Below, piece after piece: positions 24,154 to 32,963 of a stretch of 64,000 bases of DNA. The first letter of the stretch is position 1; each line of letters begins with the position of its first letter. Where the stretch lies: assembly GCF_036244895.1 (NCBI RefSeq), contig NZ_BQKE01000001.1, positions 806,001 through 870,000 of the forward strand, written 5' to 3'. The translations under genes and the position numbers were made by a program. This DNA comes from Persicobacter diffluens. GTDB taxonomy: Bacteria > Bacteroidota > Bacteroidia > Cytophagales > Cyclobacteriaceae. The notes beneath the pieces are model-generated. The model was not told where the DNA came from. It made no database searches and worked only from the letters and a program-made list of their open reading frames with translations.

Positions 24154-24768
24154 TTAATTTCCTGTTCCGGACATGAATCCTTCGGCCACTTCCTCAATAA
24201 AATCCAATACATCTTCTCTTCCGCGGCCATCATCGGAGCTGGTGGCAATCATGGTAGGGAGTTCCTCCCAGTTTTTTCTCATGATTTTGCGGTATTTGGC
24301 AATGTTGGATTGCAGCTTGGTGTGGGACTGTTTATCGGACTTGGTGAAAATGATCACAAAGGGAATGCCGTTCTTTCCCATCCAGTTCATGAATTCCATG
24401 TCCACTTTCTGTGGCTCGTGTCTGGAATCTACCAACACGAAAGTGCACAAGAGGTTTTCTCTTTTCTTGAGGTATTCCTCAATCATTTTTCCCCACTTGC
24501 TGCGGCTGGTTTTGCTGACTTTCGCATAGCCATATCCGGGAAGATCGACCAGGTACCAGTTGTTGTTAATTTCAAAATGATTGATCAGCTGGGTTTTTCC
24601 AGGAGTGGAAGAAGTTTTGGCTAAACTTTTACGCTCGGTCAGGCAATTGATTAAGCTTGATTTTCCAACATTGGAGCGTCCGATAAAGGCAAACTCAGCT
24701 TTATCTGCCTTGGGGCACTTACTAATGTCGGTATTACTAATGACGAAATTCGCGGATTTAATTTTCAT
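24154..24768 (-). CDS. engB: Ribosome-biogenesis GTP-binding protein EngB (YihA/YsxC)
   Basis: EngB is a small essential GTPase needed for late 50S subunit assembly. The 204-residue protein has the full set of G motifs: G1 GRSNVGKSS (about 30-38), a G2 region in SSTPGKTQ, G3 DLPGYGYAK, G4 TKSDK and a G5-like TSSDDGRG. The lengths and the diagnostic GYGYAKVS after G3 mark EngB rather than Era or Der. Its own promoter element lies at 24846-24853, and the leader between promoter and ATG can fold into an extended hairpin. Confidence 0.95.
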   Translation of the reverse strand: MKIKSANFVISNTDISKCPKADKAEFAFIGRSNVGKSSLINCLTERKSLAKTSSTPGKTQLINHFEINNNWYLVDLPGYGYAKVSKTSRSKWGKMIEEYLKKRENLLCTFVLVDSRHEPQKVDMEFMNWMGKNGIPFVIIFTKSDKQSHTKLQSNIAKYRKIMRKNWEELPTMIATSSDDGRGREDVLDFIEEVAEGFMSGTGN

Positions 24769-24783
24769 AACTATGCTATCTGT

Positions 24784-24833
24784 CAGTGTGTAAGCCGGTG
24801 AGTGAAAGGCGAAATGCCTGATGGCTCACACTG
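24784..24833 (-). promoter_or_regulatory. Structured leader hairpin of engB
   Basis: On the minus strand CAGTGTGAGCC pairs with GGCTTACACACTG (11 pairs with a two-base bulge). Inside is a second stem, AGGC-ATTTC-GCCT. The element lies between the promoter and the engB ATG and has no T tract, so it would affect translation or stability rather than termination. Confidence 0.5.
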
Positions 24834-24845
24834 CGGATTGAGCTG

Positions 24846-24853
24846 CAAAGTTA
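24846..24853 (-). promoter_or_regulatory. engB promoter -7 element TAACTTTG
   Basis: The minus strand reads TAACTTTGCAGC, matching TAnnTTTG, about 78 bases before the engB ATG. Confidence 0.55.
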
Positions 24854-25208
24854 ATGCCTTTCCCCTTTAACACAAAGTGCTAAAAGTCTAAAGTGAAATT
24901 GAGGGAGAGGGAGGCAGATTATTAACCAAAATCCGAAAATAAAATTCATCTATTACATGAGTGAAATTGCGCTAATTTCTCTCTAAATCTTAAACCATAT
25001 TGACTGTAAATCATAAAAATTAGGAAGCAATCATTGGGATTGGATCCTATCTTTAATATATTTCAACAAATTAATAGCTTAATCTTGGTGTTAATTTGTT
25101 AATTTTGGCTTTGTGGGATTCACATTTATGCATGATTTTATTAATTATTACATCCATGTGTCCGCTCGAAATTTTGACTTCAACCTCTTACAGATCACGA
25201 ATTAGGTG

Positions 25209-27281
25209 ATGAATTTTAAGAAATATCGTTTTTTATTAGGAGTTTCTTTACTCCTCGGTTTTAGCAGTGCATTTGCTCAAACAGTAGATCCCAATAAGGA
25301 AACTGCTCGGCAATTATTGGAAATGGCGGAGGAGATTAACAAAAGTACTGCCGTAAAAACTCAGGCTAGGGATATTTATGTGCAGGTGGTGGATTTTGAT
25401 CCTGAAAATCAGCGCGCCCTGTTTATGGCCGGTAAGCTCTATCTGGAGACCGTGAACAAGGAACGTGCGGTGAAATACCTGAAGAAACTCTATGAATTAA
25501 ATCCTGAATATCGTTTTGATATCCCTTTCATGATTGGGGAGGCGTATCAGTATGCCATGGATTTTGATAATGCTTTGCTTTATTACCGAAAGTATAAATC
25601 CAAGTATGAGAGTAAGGTGAATTACCGCGGGCAGGATTTGGTGCCAATGGATTGGGTAGATCGCAAGATTTATGAGTGTGAAAACGGTAAAAAATTCATG
25701 GTGAATCCTTCTCACTGGACCATTGTGAATTTGGGGGAGAACATTAATTCCGACTCTTATGACTTTGCCCCGGTGTTTAATGAGGATGAAACCCTGATTA
25801 TTTTTACTTCCCGTCGTCAGGATGGGAACCTGAACGAAAACGTAGATAAGGATAACTTTTATTTCGAAGATATTTTTTATTCCAGAAAGGTAAACGGGCA
25901 ATGGGAACCGGCCAAAAATATTGGAACGAGTGTGAATACCCGCTTTCATGATTCTAACCTGGCTTTGTCAGCAGATGGTCAGACCTTGTTTATTTATCGT
26001 GATTCTAATGGGGGAGATATTTACTATTCTACCTATAATGAGACGGAGGATGATTGGTCAGAGCCACTTCCGGTGGAAGGCCGTGTGAATACCTCCTTTT
26101 CTGAGAATTCTATATCGATTTCACCGGATGGTAATACGCTCTTCTTTTCTTCTGATCGCCCGGGCGGTATGGGGGAACTGGATATCTATATGGCCACCAA
26201 GGATGATAAAGGGGTTTGGTCCAGGGTGAAAAACCTGGGAGAAACTATCAATACGCCTTATGACGATGATAGCCCATTTATTGATTATGATGGAAAAACG
26301 CTTTATTTCTCCTCTAAAGGGCGAGATGGAATGGGTGGATTTGATATTTTCAAAACCGTTTATGATTCCGCAACCTCAGAATGGAGTGAGCCCGTGAATT
26401 TGGGATACCCGATCAATACCCCGGATAATGATATTTATTTTGTATCTACAGCGGATGGTAAACGTGGGTATTACTCTTCTGTTCGGGAAGATGGAATGGG
26501 TTATACCGATATTTATATGGTTAAAATTCCGGATGAGTTTGATGAGCAGCAGCAATTACTTGCCGGAAAAGATATTGAAAAAGCAGAAGATGCGGCAGCA
26601 CCGGATGTGATGTTGACCTCCGCGGAAACCGAAGAAGTGGTAGCGGTTATTCAGCCTGTTATTTTAGAGGTGAAGATTGTGGATCAGGGTAGTAAGGCGG
26701 CTATGGAGTCACGGGTTAATGTGCGAGAGGCTAATACCGGAATGAGCTGGAGAGGAGTAAGGCAGGAAAATGGGGCTTACCGTTTTGAATTAAAGCCTAC
26801 AGAGACCTCGAATTTTACTTTGTCTTCGGAAAAAGACGGTTATGTATTCAAAAATTTGAAACTGAAATTACCGGTAGCGAACGATGAGGAGCAAATGGTG
26901 GAGCGCACCTTGGCCATGAGCAGGATTCAAACCGGACAAAAGTCGATCTTGCGTAATGTTTATTTTGACTTTGGTTCCGCTAAGCTGAAGAAAGAATCTT
27001 TTTCAGAACTGAATAAGCTGGAGCGTATGCTCTCTGAAAATCCTTCCATCAAGGTGGAGATTTCCGGACATACCGATGCGGTGGGTTCTGCAGGAAATAA
27101 TATGAAGCTTTCTCAGAAACGTGCAGAAGCGGTAATGAATTATTTGGAAGGAAAAGGAGTGGATGCTACCCGTATCACCGCCGTTGGTTATGGGGAGGAA
27201 AGACCACTGGCTTCCAATGATGATGAAGAGGAAGGACGTGAATTGAACAGAAGAGTAGAGTTTGAAATTATTGAGAAATAG
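25209..27281 (+). CDS. OmpA-family outer-membrane protein with TPR and PD40 repeats
   Basis: The 690-residue protein begins with a signal peptide (MNFKKYRFLLGVSLLLGFSS, cleaved after FAQ). TPR-like helices (about 30-140) follow. Next are WD40-like PD40 beta-propeller repeats (about 165-450), with repeated signatures such as FAPVFNEDETLIIFTSRR, ISISPDGNTLFFSSDR and YDGKTLYFSSKGRDGMGGFD. A carboxypeptidase-regulatory-like segment (about 490-570) precedes a C-terminal OmpA peptidoglycan-binding domain (about 580-690), with VYFDFGSAKL, SGHTDAVGS and NRRVEFEI. This layout is common in Bacteroidota, including proteins linked to type IX secretion. The exact role here is not known. The ATG at 25209 is preferred to a GTG just before it. 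Confidence 0.9.
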   Translation: MNFKKYRFLLGVSLLLGFSSAFAQTVDPNKETARQLLEMAEEINKSTAVKTQARDIYVQVVDFDPENQRALFMAGKLYLETVNKERAVKYLKKLYELNPEYRFDIPFMIGEAYQYAMDFDNALLYYRKYKSKYESKVNYRGQDLVPMDWVDRKIYECENGKKFMVNPSHWTIVNLGENINSDSYDFAPVFNEDETLIIFTSRRQDGNLNENVDKDNFYFEDIFYSRKVNGQWEPAKNIGTSVNTRFHDSNLALSADGQTLFIYRDSNGGDIYYSTYNETEDDWSEPLPVEGRVNTSFSENSISISPDGNTLFFSSDRPGGMGELDIYMATKDDKGVWSRVKNLGETINTPYDDDSPFIDYDGKTLYFSSKGRDGMGGFDIFKTVYDSATSEWSEPVNLGYPINTPDNDIYFVSTADGKRGYYSSVREDGMGYTDIYMVKIPDEFDEQQQLLAGKDIEKAEDAAAPDVMLTSAETEEVVAVIQPVILEVKIVDQGSKAAMESRVNVREANTGMSWRGVRQENGAYRFELKPTETSNFTLSSEKDGYVFKNLKLKLPVANDEEQMVERTLAMSRIQTGQKSILRNVYFDFGSAKLKKESFSELNKLERMLSENPSIKVEISGHTDAVGSAGNNMKLSQKRAEAVMNYLEGKGVDATRITAVGYGEERPLASNDDEEEGRELNRRVEFEIIEK

Positions 27282-27304
27282 TTCAGAAATATATGATATT
27301 GTCG

Positions 27305-27336
27305 TAGAGGTGGGGAAACTCGCCTCTTTTTTTTTG
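27305..27336 (+). terminator. Rho-independent terminator of OmpA gene
   Basis: AGAGG(T)G and CGCCTCT pair around GGGAAACT, followed by nine Ts. The T tract overlaps the -33 region of the next promoter. Confidence 0.75.
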
Positions 27337-27362
27337 CGGCAAAGGAATTCGTATTACCTTTG
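27333..27362 (+). promoter_or_regulatory. Promoter TTTG-N18-TACCTTTG before menG
   Basis: TTTG at 27333-27336 and TACCTTTG at 27355-27362, spaced by 18 bases, form one of the best matches in the window to the Bacteroidota consensus (TTTG, about 19, TAnnTTTG). Transcription would start near 27369. Confidence 0.65.
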
Positions 27363-27377
27363 TAGCATAAATTTCAC

Positions 27378-27452
27378 ATGAGCCAGATCATTATTGTCGG
27401 TGACTTTGAGGGAAATCGGGTCTACGAAAGGTTAGCTAGATGTGATAATTAA
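27378..27452 (+). CDS. Possible 24-codon leader ORF upstream of menG
   Basis: An ATG just after the predicted transcription start opens a 24-codon frame, MSQIIIVGDFEGNRVYERLA and four more residues, ending TAA 13 bases before the menG ATG. No family is recognised. It may be a leader peptide affecting menG translation or a chance frame. Confidence 0.25.
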   Translation: MSQIIIVGDFEGNRVYERLARCDN

Positions 27453-27465
27453 AAATGACATTTTG

Positions 27466-28188
27466 ATGAAAGTAGTTCCATATAAAGATCAGCAAGAAGG
27501 GAAAAAGGCGCAGGTGCGTGATATGTTCAATAATATTTCCAAGAAATACGATTTATTGAACCATGTTTTAAGCCTTGGGGTTGATATTTACTGGCGTAAG
27601 CGTGCAGTAAAGATTTTGAAAAAATATCAGCCGGAATTGATCTTGGATATTGCTACCGGCACAGGAGACTTCGCCATTGAGGCCCTTGCCGCCAATCCAA
27701 AGAAAGTGATTGGGGTAGATATTTCCGAAGGGATGTTGGAAATCGGAAAAGAGAAGATCAAAGCCAAAGGATTGGAGGATCGTATAGAAATGCGATTAGG
27801 AGATTCTGAGGGATTACTTTTTGAAGATAATTATTTCGATGCCGTGATCGTTTCATTTGGTGTTCGGAATTATGAAAATCTGGAAAAAGGTTTGGCAGAT
27901 ATGTGTCGTGTGTTGAAGCCTGGTGGAAGGTTGGTGATCATTGAATTCTCAAAACCTAAGATTTTCCCTTTTAAACAAATTTACAACGCCTACTTCCGCT
28001 TTGTATTACCTGCTGTTGGAAGAGTCATTTCAAAAGATCAGTCCGCTTATACCTATTTGCCGGAATCTGTAAATGCTTTCCCCGATGGTGAGAAATTCAC
28101 AAAGATATTGGATAAGGTGGGTTATAAAGAGACAGAATGTATTCCACTAACCTTTGGCATAAGCTCCATTTATACCGCTACCAAATAA
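27466..28188 (+). CDS. menG: Demethylmenaquinone methyltransferase
   Basis: The enzyme (MenG/UbiE) adds the last methyl group in menaquinone synthesis from S-adenosylmethionine. The 240-residue protein carries KKAQVRDMFNNISKKYDLLN at the start, the SAM-binding DIATGTGDFAIEA, VIGVDISEGML, and VSFGVRNYENLEKGLADMC, a UbiE signature. The ATG at 27466 gives MKVVPYKDQQ and is preferred to a GTG at 27442. Menaquinone is the usual respiratory quinone in Bacteroidota, so MenG fits better than ubiquinone synthesis. The 3' end overlaps the porT start by 52 bases, so the two genes are translationally linked. Confidence 0.94.
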   Translation: MKVVPYKDQQEGKKAQVRDMFNNISKKYDLLNHVLSLGVDIYWRKRAVKILKKYQPELILDIATGTGDFAIEALAANPKKVIGVDISEGMLEIGKEKIKAKGLEDRIEMRLGDSEGLLFEDNYFDAVIVSFGVRNYENLEKGLADMCRVLKPGGRLVIIEFSKPKIFPFKQIYNAYFRFVLPAVGRVISKDQSAYTYLPESVNAFPDGEKFTKILDKVGYKETECIPLTFGISSIYTATK

Positions 28189-28925
28189 TATTTGTATTAG
28201 CGTTCTTCTTGCCTTTAAGTACTGTTCTGGCACAGGCCGGGCCTAAGATCAACCTGCCCTATGTGGATCAGAAAAAGATTCACTACGGTTTTTTTGTGTC
28301 TACAGGGCTTTCAGGTTTTAAGCAGACCTATTCTCAGGCTTATTTCGATCGAATAGGTTTTGATCCGAATAATAACCCTGTGGATTTGGACGGGGTTTTA
28401 TCCATTCAGACTGAACGTCAGCTCTCCTTAGGGGTGGGTTTTATAGGAAACCTAAAGTTGGCCGAGGCTTTGGATGTGCGGGTGACCCCAAAGGCAGGTT
28501 TTTACACTTATCGTTTGACTTACCAGTTTAGTGATTCGGTATCTATTGGACCTCCGGGGAATGGTGATTTCAGAGCAGAGCAGGATAATATTGAGAACGT
28601 AAGGTTTGAGATGCCAATTCTGCTAAAATTGAAGTCTCAGCGAAGAGGGAACATTCGTGCTTATTTTATCGGAGGGATTAATCCATCCGTAGAAGTGACC
28701 GGTAGGCGAGAAAAAGAAATTGCCTTTGAAATGGCGGGCTTTGATCTGGCGCTGGAATGGGGTTTCGGCTTTGATCTGTATTATCCGCTTTTCCGTTTCT
28801 CTCCCGAAATTCGTTTTTCCCACGGCCTCATGAATATGAAGGGAACCAATGCCAATAGACCTATAGCAGTGGCGGTAGATCGGCTGACCACCAATAGTGT
28901 GACATTGTATTTCAACTTTCAATAA
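28137..28925 (+). CDS. porT: PorT-family outer-membrane barrel protein
   Basis: The 262-residue protein resembles PorT, an outer-membrane beta-barrel needed for type IX secretion and gliding in Bacteroidota. A signal peptide (YQIIFVLAFFLPLSTVLAQ) follows an unusually long 14-residue N-region. The mature part shows alternating barrel strands such as HYGFFVSTGLSGFKQTYSQ and ends in an aromatic residue (VTLYFNFQ), as outer-membrane proteins do. The only plausible start is the ATG at 28137, inside the end of menG. The menG-porT gene order is, by memory, common in the phylum. No other type IX secretion genes are in the window. Confidence 0.82.
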   Translation: MYSTNLWHKLHLYRYQIIFVLAFFLPLSTVLAQAGPKINLPYVDQKKIHYGFFVSTGLSGFKQTYSQAYFDRIGFDPNNNPVDLDGVLSIQTERQLSLGVGFIGNLKLAEALDVRVTPKAGFYTYRLTYQFSDSVSIGPPGNGDFRAEQDNIENVRFEMPILLKLKSQRRGNIRAYFIGGINPSVEVTGRREKEIAFEMAGFDLALEWGFGFDLYYPLFRFSPEIRFSHGLMNMKGTNANRPIAVAVDRLTTNSVTLYFNFQ

Positions 28926-28932
28926 AAATATG

Positions 28933-28955
28933 AACCTCCTTTTGGAGGTTTTTTT
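28933..28955 (+). terminator. Rho-independent terminator of menG-porT
   Basis: AACCTCC-TTTT-GGAGGTT followed by TTTTT, eight bases after the porT stop. Confidence 0.9.
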
Positions 28956-29039
28956 ATATCCGGGGGGCAGATTTTTTGGGAGGGTTTGAAGTATGAATAA
29001 GACCAAATTTGCCAAAATAAATCCGTTTTGGTTGGTAGC

Positions 29040-29262
29040 CGTTTAATCCCGGCTTGTACAACGATGGATTTAACAGGTCTGCTTAAGCAACTATTAACAG
29101 GGTATACTGATTATATTTTCTCATTTATCAATAGTCCACATTGTGGTAAATTGGCTTTCTCCTTATTCATCTGTTTCCTTGGGAAAAGCTGGGAATTGGA
29201 TAAACTCCTTCATTTTTTCCGCCTTGTAGTTTAACGTGGAATTAAAGATGAATGCTGCTGTT
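29040..29262 (+). repeat. Degenerate copy of the 222-bp dispersed element
   Basis: This decayed forward copy keeps ATTGGCTTTCTCCTTATTCA, TCTGTTTCCTTGG, CTCCTTCATTTTTTCCGCCT and GTTTAACGTGGAATTAAAG in the family order. The left end is barely recognisable (TTTAATCCCGGC) and the right end reads GATGAAT. A 68-codon frame that crosses it is not considered a gene. Confidence 0.65.
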
Positions 29263-29591
29263 TGATGCAATCTAACGTGCAGCGTGCCTTTCTTGCATTT
29301 TTAAAAAAGGAAAAAGCGTATAAGAGCGTGTTTAATAGCCAAAATTCTCTGCGAAAATTTAAAATATTGAAGGTGCGATAAGGGATTATTTGGAGAAAAT
29401 AACATCGCTATTGTTGAAAAATCATCCAAAATCGCTTCCAATAATTCGAATTTGCGGCCGGATGGTATGCTTTATAACTTGCTGTAAGAAGATTGGTGAA
29501 CTTTATTAGCAAAAAATAGTCTTTCATTTAATTGAAAAGGATTGGAGTATCTCTTTTTGGAAAAGGAGATGCTCCTAACCATTTGACAGAT
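29263..29591. other. Intergenic, one IS-end-like motif
   Basis: There is no gene here. TAAGAGCGTGTTTAATAG near 29322 nearly repeats a motif found inverted at about 9048-9066 and is reminiscent of insertion-sequence ends. No transposase remnant is seen. The region presumably holds the promoter of the following gene. Confidence 0.3.
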
Positions 29592-30185
29592 ATGATGAAA
29601 GCAATTTTTCTACTTGTGATGTTTACTGGTATCTTCTTGTCAACTTCACTCTATGGGCAAGCTGAGCATGAAGGGCAAAGTCATCCTCATGAAGCAAAGG
29701 GTGGCGATCACGTACACGGTCGACATGCAATAAATTTTTATACAGGTTTTACTTTTATTCCACCTAAGCATTATGCTCATATTGATGTGCTGGGATTGAG
29801 GAATACCGGAAATTGGGTGCCTACCCTTGGCTTAGATTATGTCTATAAAATTAATCATCGCTGGAGTATGGGCTTGATGGCCGATATTGAATTGGATCGG
29901 TACACCATGTTGACCCTGTCAGAACAGCGGATTGTACGTGAAAATGTGGTGGTGTTGGCGGCGGTAGCTAAGTTTGAGTTGCTGAAAGGTTTTAGTGTAT
30001 TTGCCGGGCTGGGTTATGAACAAATGTTTGCTGAGGAAGGGGAGGATTTTTGGTTGGTGAAAGTGGGTTTGGAGTATGAAATTCGGATGGAGAAGGGCTG
30101 GCAATTGGCTCCCTCCATTATTTATGATTACAAAGATGTATATCAGACCATTTCCTATGGATTTGCAGTGGGCAAAAGGTTTTAA
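29592..30185 (+). CDS. Exported His-rich barrel-like protein, unknown function
   Basis: The 197-residue protein starts at the ATG at 29592, giving MMKAIFLLVMFTGIFLSTSL and a signal peptide ending LYGQ. A 60-base upstream extension would need a TTG and lacks signal-peptide character. The mature N-terminus is very rich in His (HEGQSHPHEAKGGDHVHGRH). It is followed by about eight amphipathic strands ending YGFAVGKRF, as in small outer-membrane beta-barrels. The His cluster suggests metal binding, but no specific family is recognised. It is monocistronic between menG-porT and the mre operon. Confidence 0.7.
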   Translation: MMKAIFLLVMFTGIFLSTSLYGQAEHEGQSHPHEAKGGDHVHGRHAINFYTGFTFIPPKHYAHIDVLGLRNTGNWVPTLGLDYVYKINHRWSMGLMADIELDRYTMLTLSEQRIVRENVVVLAAVAKFELLKGFSVFAGLGYEQMFAEEGEDFWLVKVGLEYEIRMEKGWQLAPSIIYDYKDVYQTISYGFAVGKRF

Positions 30186-30455
30186 ATTAGATACTAAGCA
30201 TTGAATTTGTCGTTTGGTATTATTAATTATTTTTTAATAGATAAAATCGTTACAAATAGCTTTTGATTATGCTCGGTATTTTGGAACTTTGAACAAATTG
30301 GTGATTATCTCATCCTTTATGCTCAGGCTTCGGTCCAAAGCTGGAGAGTGAGGTGAAAACTGAATAAAAATTCAACTTATACATGAATAGCTGAGCTAAT
30401 TTGTATATTTTGTGAATTGGTAGGGAATATAAATTAATTCGTTTTTACAAGGAGC

Positions 30456-31481
30456 ATGGGCTTTTTTGACTTTTTAACAAGTGATATTGCAATCGACCTT
30501 GGAACTGCCAACACGCTTATTATTCATAAAGATAAAATTGTTGTTGACGAGCCGTCAATAATTGCCATTGATCGTTTAACCAATAAGGTTTTGGCGATCG
30601 GGCATGAGGCGATGCAAATGCACGAAAAAACGCATGAGTCAATTAAAACAATTCGTCCGTTGAAGGATGGGGTGATTGCAGATTTCCACGCGGCGGAGCA
30701 GATGATTCGCGGAATGATTAAAATGATTGACACCAGAAATCGTTTCATTCCGACATCTCATAGAATGGTGATTTGTATACCTTCCGGTATTACTGAGGTA
30801 GAGAAACGTGCGGTACGAGATTCTGCTGAGCATGCGGGAGCAAAGGAAGTTTATTTAATTCATGAGCCTATTGCAGCTGCCCTTGGTATTGGTATTGATA
30901 TCGAACAGCCGGTAGGATCTATGGTCGTGGATATTGGAGGAGGTACCACCGAAATTGCGGTAATCGCCCTTTCCGGTATTGTCTGTGATCAGTCCATTCG
31001 AGTAGCCGGAGATACTTTCAACCGTGATATTTTGGACTATATGCGTCGCCAGCACAATCTTTTGATTGGTGAGCGTTCTGCAGAGAAGGTAAAAGTGGCC
31101 GTCGGGTCTGCTTTAACGGAATTGGATGAGCCACCGGAAGAATATCAAATTCGTGGGCGAGATTTGATGACCGGTATTCCAAAAGTGGTGACCATTTCTT
31201 ATTCCGAGATTGCTTTTGCTATAGATAAATCTGTTTCTAAAATTGAAGAAGCGGTATTAAAAGCATTGGAGATTGCTCCACCGGAATTGTCTGCAGATAT
31301 CTATGATAATGGTATTCACCTGACTGGCGGTGGTGCTTTATTGAGAGGATTGGACAAGCGTTTGGCTTTGAAAACCAAATTGCCTATCCACGTGGCAGAT
31401 GATCCATTAAGAGCAGTGGTTCGCGGTACGGGTAAGTCTCTGAAAAATATGGAAAACAACCGTGCCGTGTTGATGACTTGA
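30456..31481 (+). CDS. mreB: Rod shape-determining protein MreB
   Basis: MreB is the bacterial actin that guides lateral wall synthesis from the inner face of the membrane. The 341-residue protein has the usual length. The phosphate 1 loop IDLGTANTLI is near the start. The second phosphate-binding motif is VDIGGGTTEIAV, and the adenosine motif LTGGGALLRGLD is near the C-terminus. EPIAAALG, also typical, is present. It is the first gene of the mreB-mreC-mreD-mrdA-rodA cluster and lies 127 bases from mreC. The organism is therefore expected to be rod-shaped at some stage. Confidence 0.97.
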   Translation: MGFFDFLTSDIAIDLGTANTLIIHKDKIVVDEPSIIAIDRLTNKVLAIGHEAMQMHEKTHESIKTIRPLKDGVIADFHAAEQMIRGMIKMIDTRNRFIPTSHRMVICIPSGITEVEKRAVRDSAEHAGAKEVYLIHEPIAAALGIGIDIEQPVGSMVVDIGGGTTEIAVIALSGIVCDQSIRVAGDTFNRDILDYMRRQHNLLIGERSAEKVKVAVGSALTELDEPPEEYQIRGRDLMTGIPKVVTISYSEIAFAIDKSVSKIEEAVLKALEIAPPELSADIYDNGIHLTGGGALLRGLDKRLALKTKLPIHVADDPLRAVVRGTGKSLKNMENNRAVLMT

Positions 31482-31608
31482 TAATTTAATAATGGAAAAC
31501 CGTCAAACAGTTTTTCGTGAAAAATTTTATAATTCAACATTTGGTGGCATTCGCCCGTCCGGATGTTGAATTTTCTTTTTAGGGAGATATTTGGAATTTG
31601 CAAAATAG

Positions 31609-32445
31609 ATGCGGGAACTCTTTTTCTTTATTTACCGCTTTCGCGGCTTGATGCTGTTTTTGATTTTGGAAATGATTTGCTTTTGGCTGATTGTGACCAA
31701 AAATTCTTACCAAAGTATAGCTTTTTTTCATAGCTCGAATCGGGCTATTGGTGCCTTATATCAGAACAAAACCAAGGTCAATAATTATTTTGAACTCAGC
31801 CGAATCAATGAGGAGTTGGTCAAAGAGAATGCGGCATTACGTGCAGCTCTGAAGGTGAGTGAAGCTTCTGATTATTATTGGACACATGAATTTTCAGCGG
31901 ATGAAGCTCGTCTGAAGCAATTTTCTTTCACACCGGTACGGGTGGTGAATAATTCGATCAGTGAATATCATAATTATATTACTATTGATAAAGGTTCGCT
32001 TGATGGAATAAAACCCAATGAGGGGGTGATTGGTCCCTATGGGGTGATTGGAAAAGTGAAATCTGTTTCTCCCCATTATGCCACTGTGATCTCTCTCCTT
32101 AATAATAAGTTTTTGGTTTCGGCCAAAGCTTACCCTTCCAATGTGCTTTGTTCGGTGAACTGGTCCGGAGAGGATTTTCAGTTTGCCGACCTGAACTATG
32201 TGCCGCGACATGTGGAGATGCATGTAGGGGATACCGTTCGAACGTCTGGCTTTGACGGGATATTTCCGGCCGGTACGATGATCGGAACCGTGGAAGAGTT
32301 TGAGTTGACGGATCAGGATATTTTTTATAATATCAAGGTGAGGTTATCTACTGATTTTTCTTCCCTATCCTACCTTTATGTAGTGGAGAATAACCTGGAA
32401 GAGGAGCAGTTAGAAGTTGAGCGTTTAACCGAGGAGAAAAAATGA
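31609..32445 (+). CDS. mreC: Rod shape-determining protein MreC
   Basis: The 278-residue bitopic protein has one N-terminal membrane helix (GLMLFLILEMICFWLIV), a periplasmic coiled coil (about 60-90) and the double beta-barrel MreC domain. VRVVNNSISEYHNYITIDKG and GVIGPYGVIGKVKSVSPHYA are clear family motifs. MreC links MreB to the PBP2-RodA synthase. It ends in a short Glu-rich tail, and its stop overlaps the mreD start by four bases (ATGA), which indicates translational coupling. Confidence 0.95.
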   Translation: MRELFFFIYRFRGLMLFLILEMICFWLIVTKNSYQSIAFFHSSNRAIGALYQNKTKVNNYFELSRINEELVKENAALRAALKVSEASDYYWTHEFSADEARLKQFSFTPVRVVNNSISEYHNYITIDKGSLDGIKPNEGVIGPYGVIGKVKSVSPHYATVISLLNNKFLVSAKAYPSNVLCSVNWSGEDFQFADLNYVPRHVEMHVGDTVRTSGFDGIFPAGTMIGTVEEFELTDQDIFYNIKVRLSTDFSSLSYLYVVENNLEEEQLEVERLTEEKK

Positions 32446-32963
32446 AAAACAGCACTATTTTACGAATTGCACATTTCGTAATCTTTCTATTACTTCAAGT
32501 GTTGATTTTGAAGAATATAGCCCTTTTCGGCTTTGGCTTTATTTTTCTCTATATCGCAGTTTTGTTGTTCCTGCCTGCAGACATGGAGAAATCCACCCTA
32601 TTGCTGATGGGCTTTGTGTTAGGGATAATGGTCGATTGGTTTTATGATACCCTGGGGGTACATGCCGCCGCATCGGTGCTTATCATGTATTTGCGACCGA
32701 AATGGATGCAGCTGATCACGCCCAAAGGAGGATATGATGCGGGCGTAAACCCGATGTTGTCAGATTATGGTTTCAACTGGTTTGCGCTGTATGCACTGCC
32801 CTTAATTCTGATTCACCATTTCACCTTATTTGTAATTCAGTCCGGAGGCTTTGATCGCTTAATGAGTATTTTGGCCAAGACTTCTTTTAGTGGGGTACTG
32901 ACATTTGTGTTAATGGTGTTGGTGCAGTTGTTATTTTATACCAAACAGCGGAGGGTGATATGA
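32442..32963 (+). CDS. mreD: Rod shape-determining protein MreD
   Basis: The 173-residue polytopic membrane protein has about five hydrophobic helices, including ILRIAHFVIFLLLQVLILKN and TLLLMGFVLGIMVDWFYDT. The latter carries an Asp/Phe pattern typical of MreD. Sequence conservation in the family is low, so the call relies mainly on size, topology and position between mreC and mrdA. It overlaps both neighbours by four bases. Confidence 0.9.
   Translation: MKNSTILRIAHFVIFLLLQVLILKNIALFGFGFIFLYIAVLLFLPADMEKSTLLLMGFVLGIMVDWFYDTLGVHAAASVLIMYLRPKWMQLITPKGGYDAGVNPMLSDYGFNWFALYALPLILIHHFTLFVIQSGGFDRLMSILAKTSFSGVLTFVLMVLVQLLFYTKQRRVI

Noticed and set aside
29028..29234. 68-codon plus-strand frame
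   Set aside because: It lies almost entirely within a decayed copy of the dispersed element. Other copies do not keep the frame.
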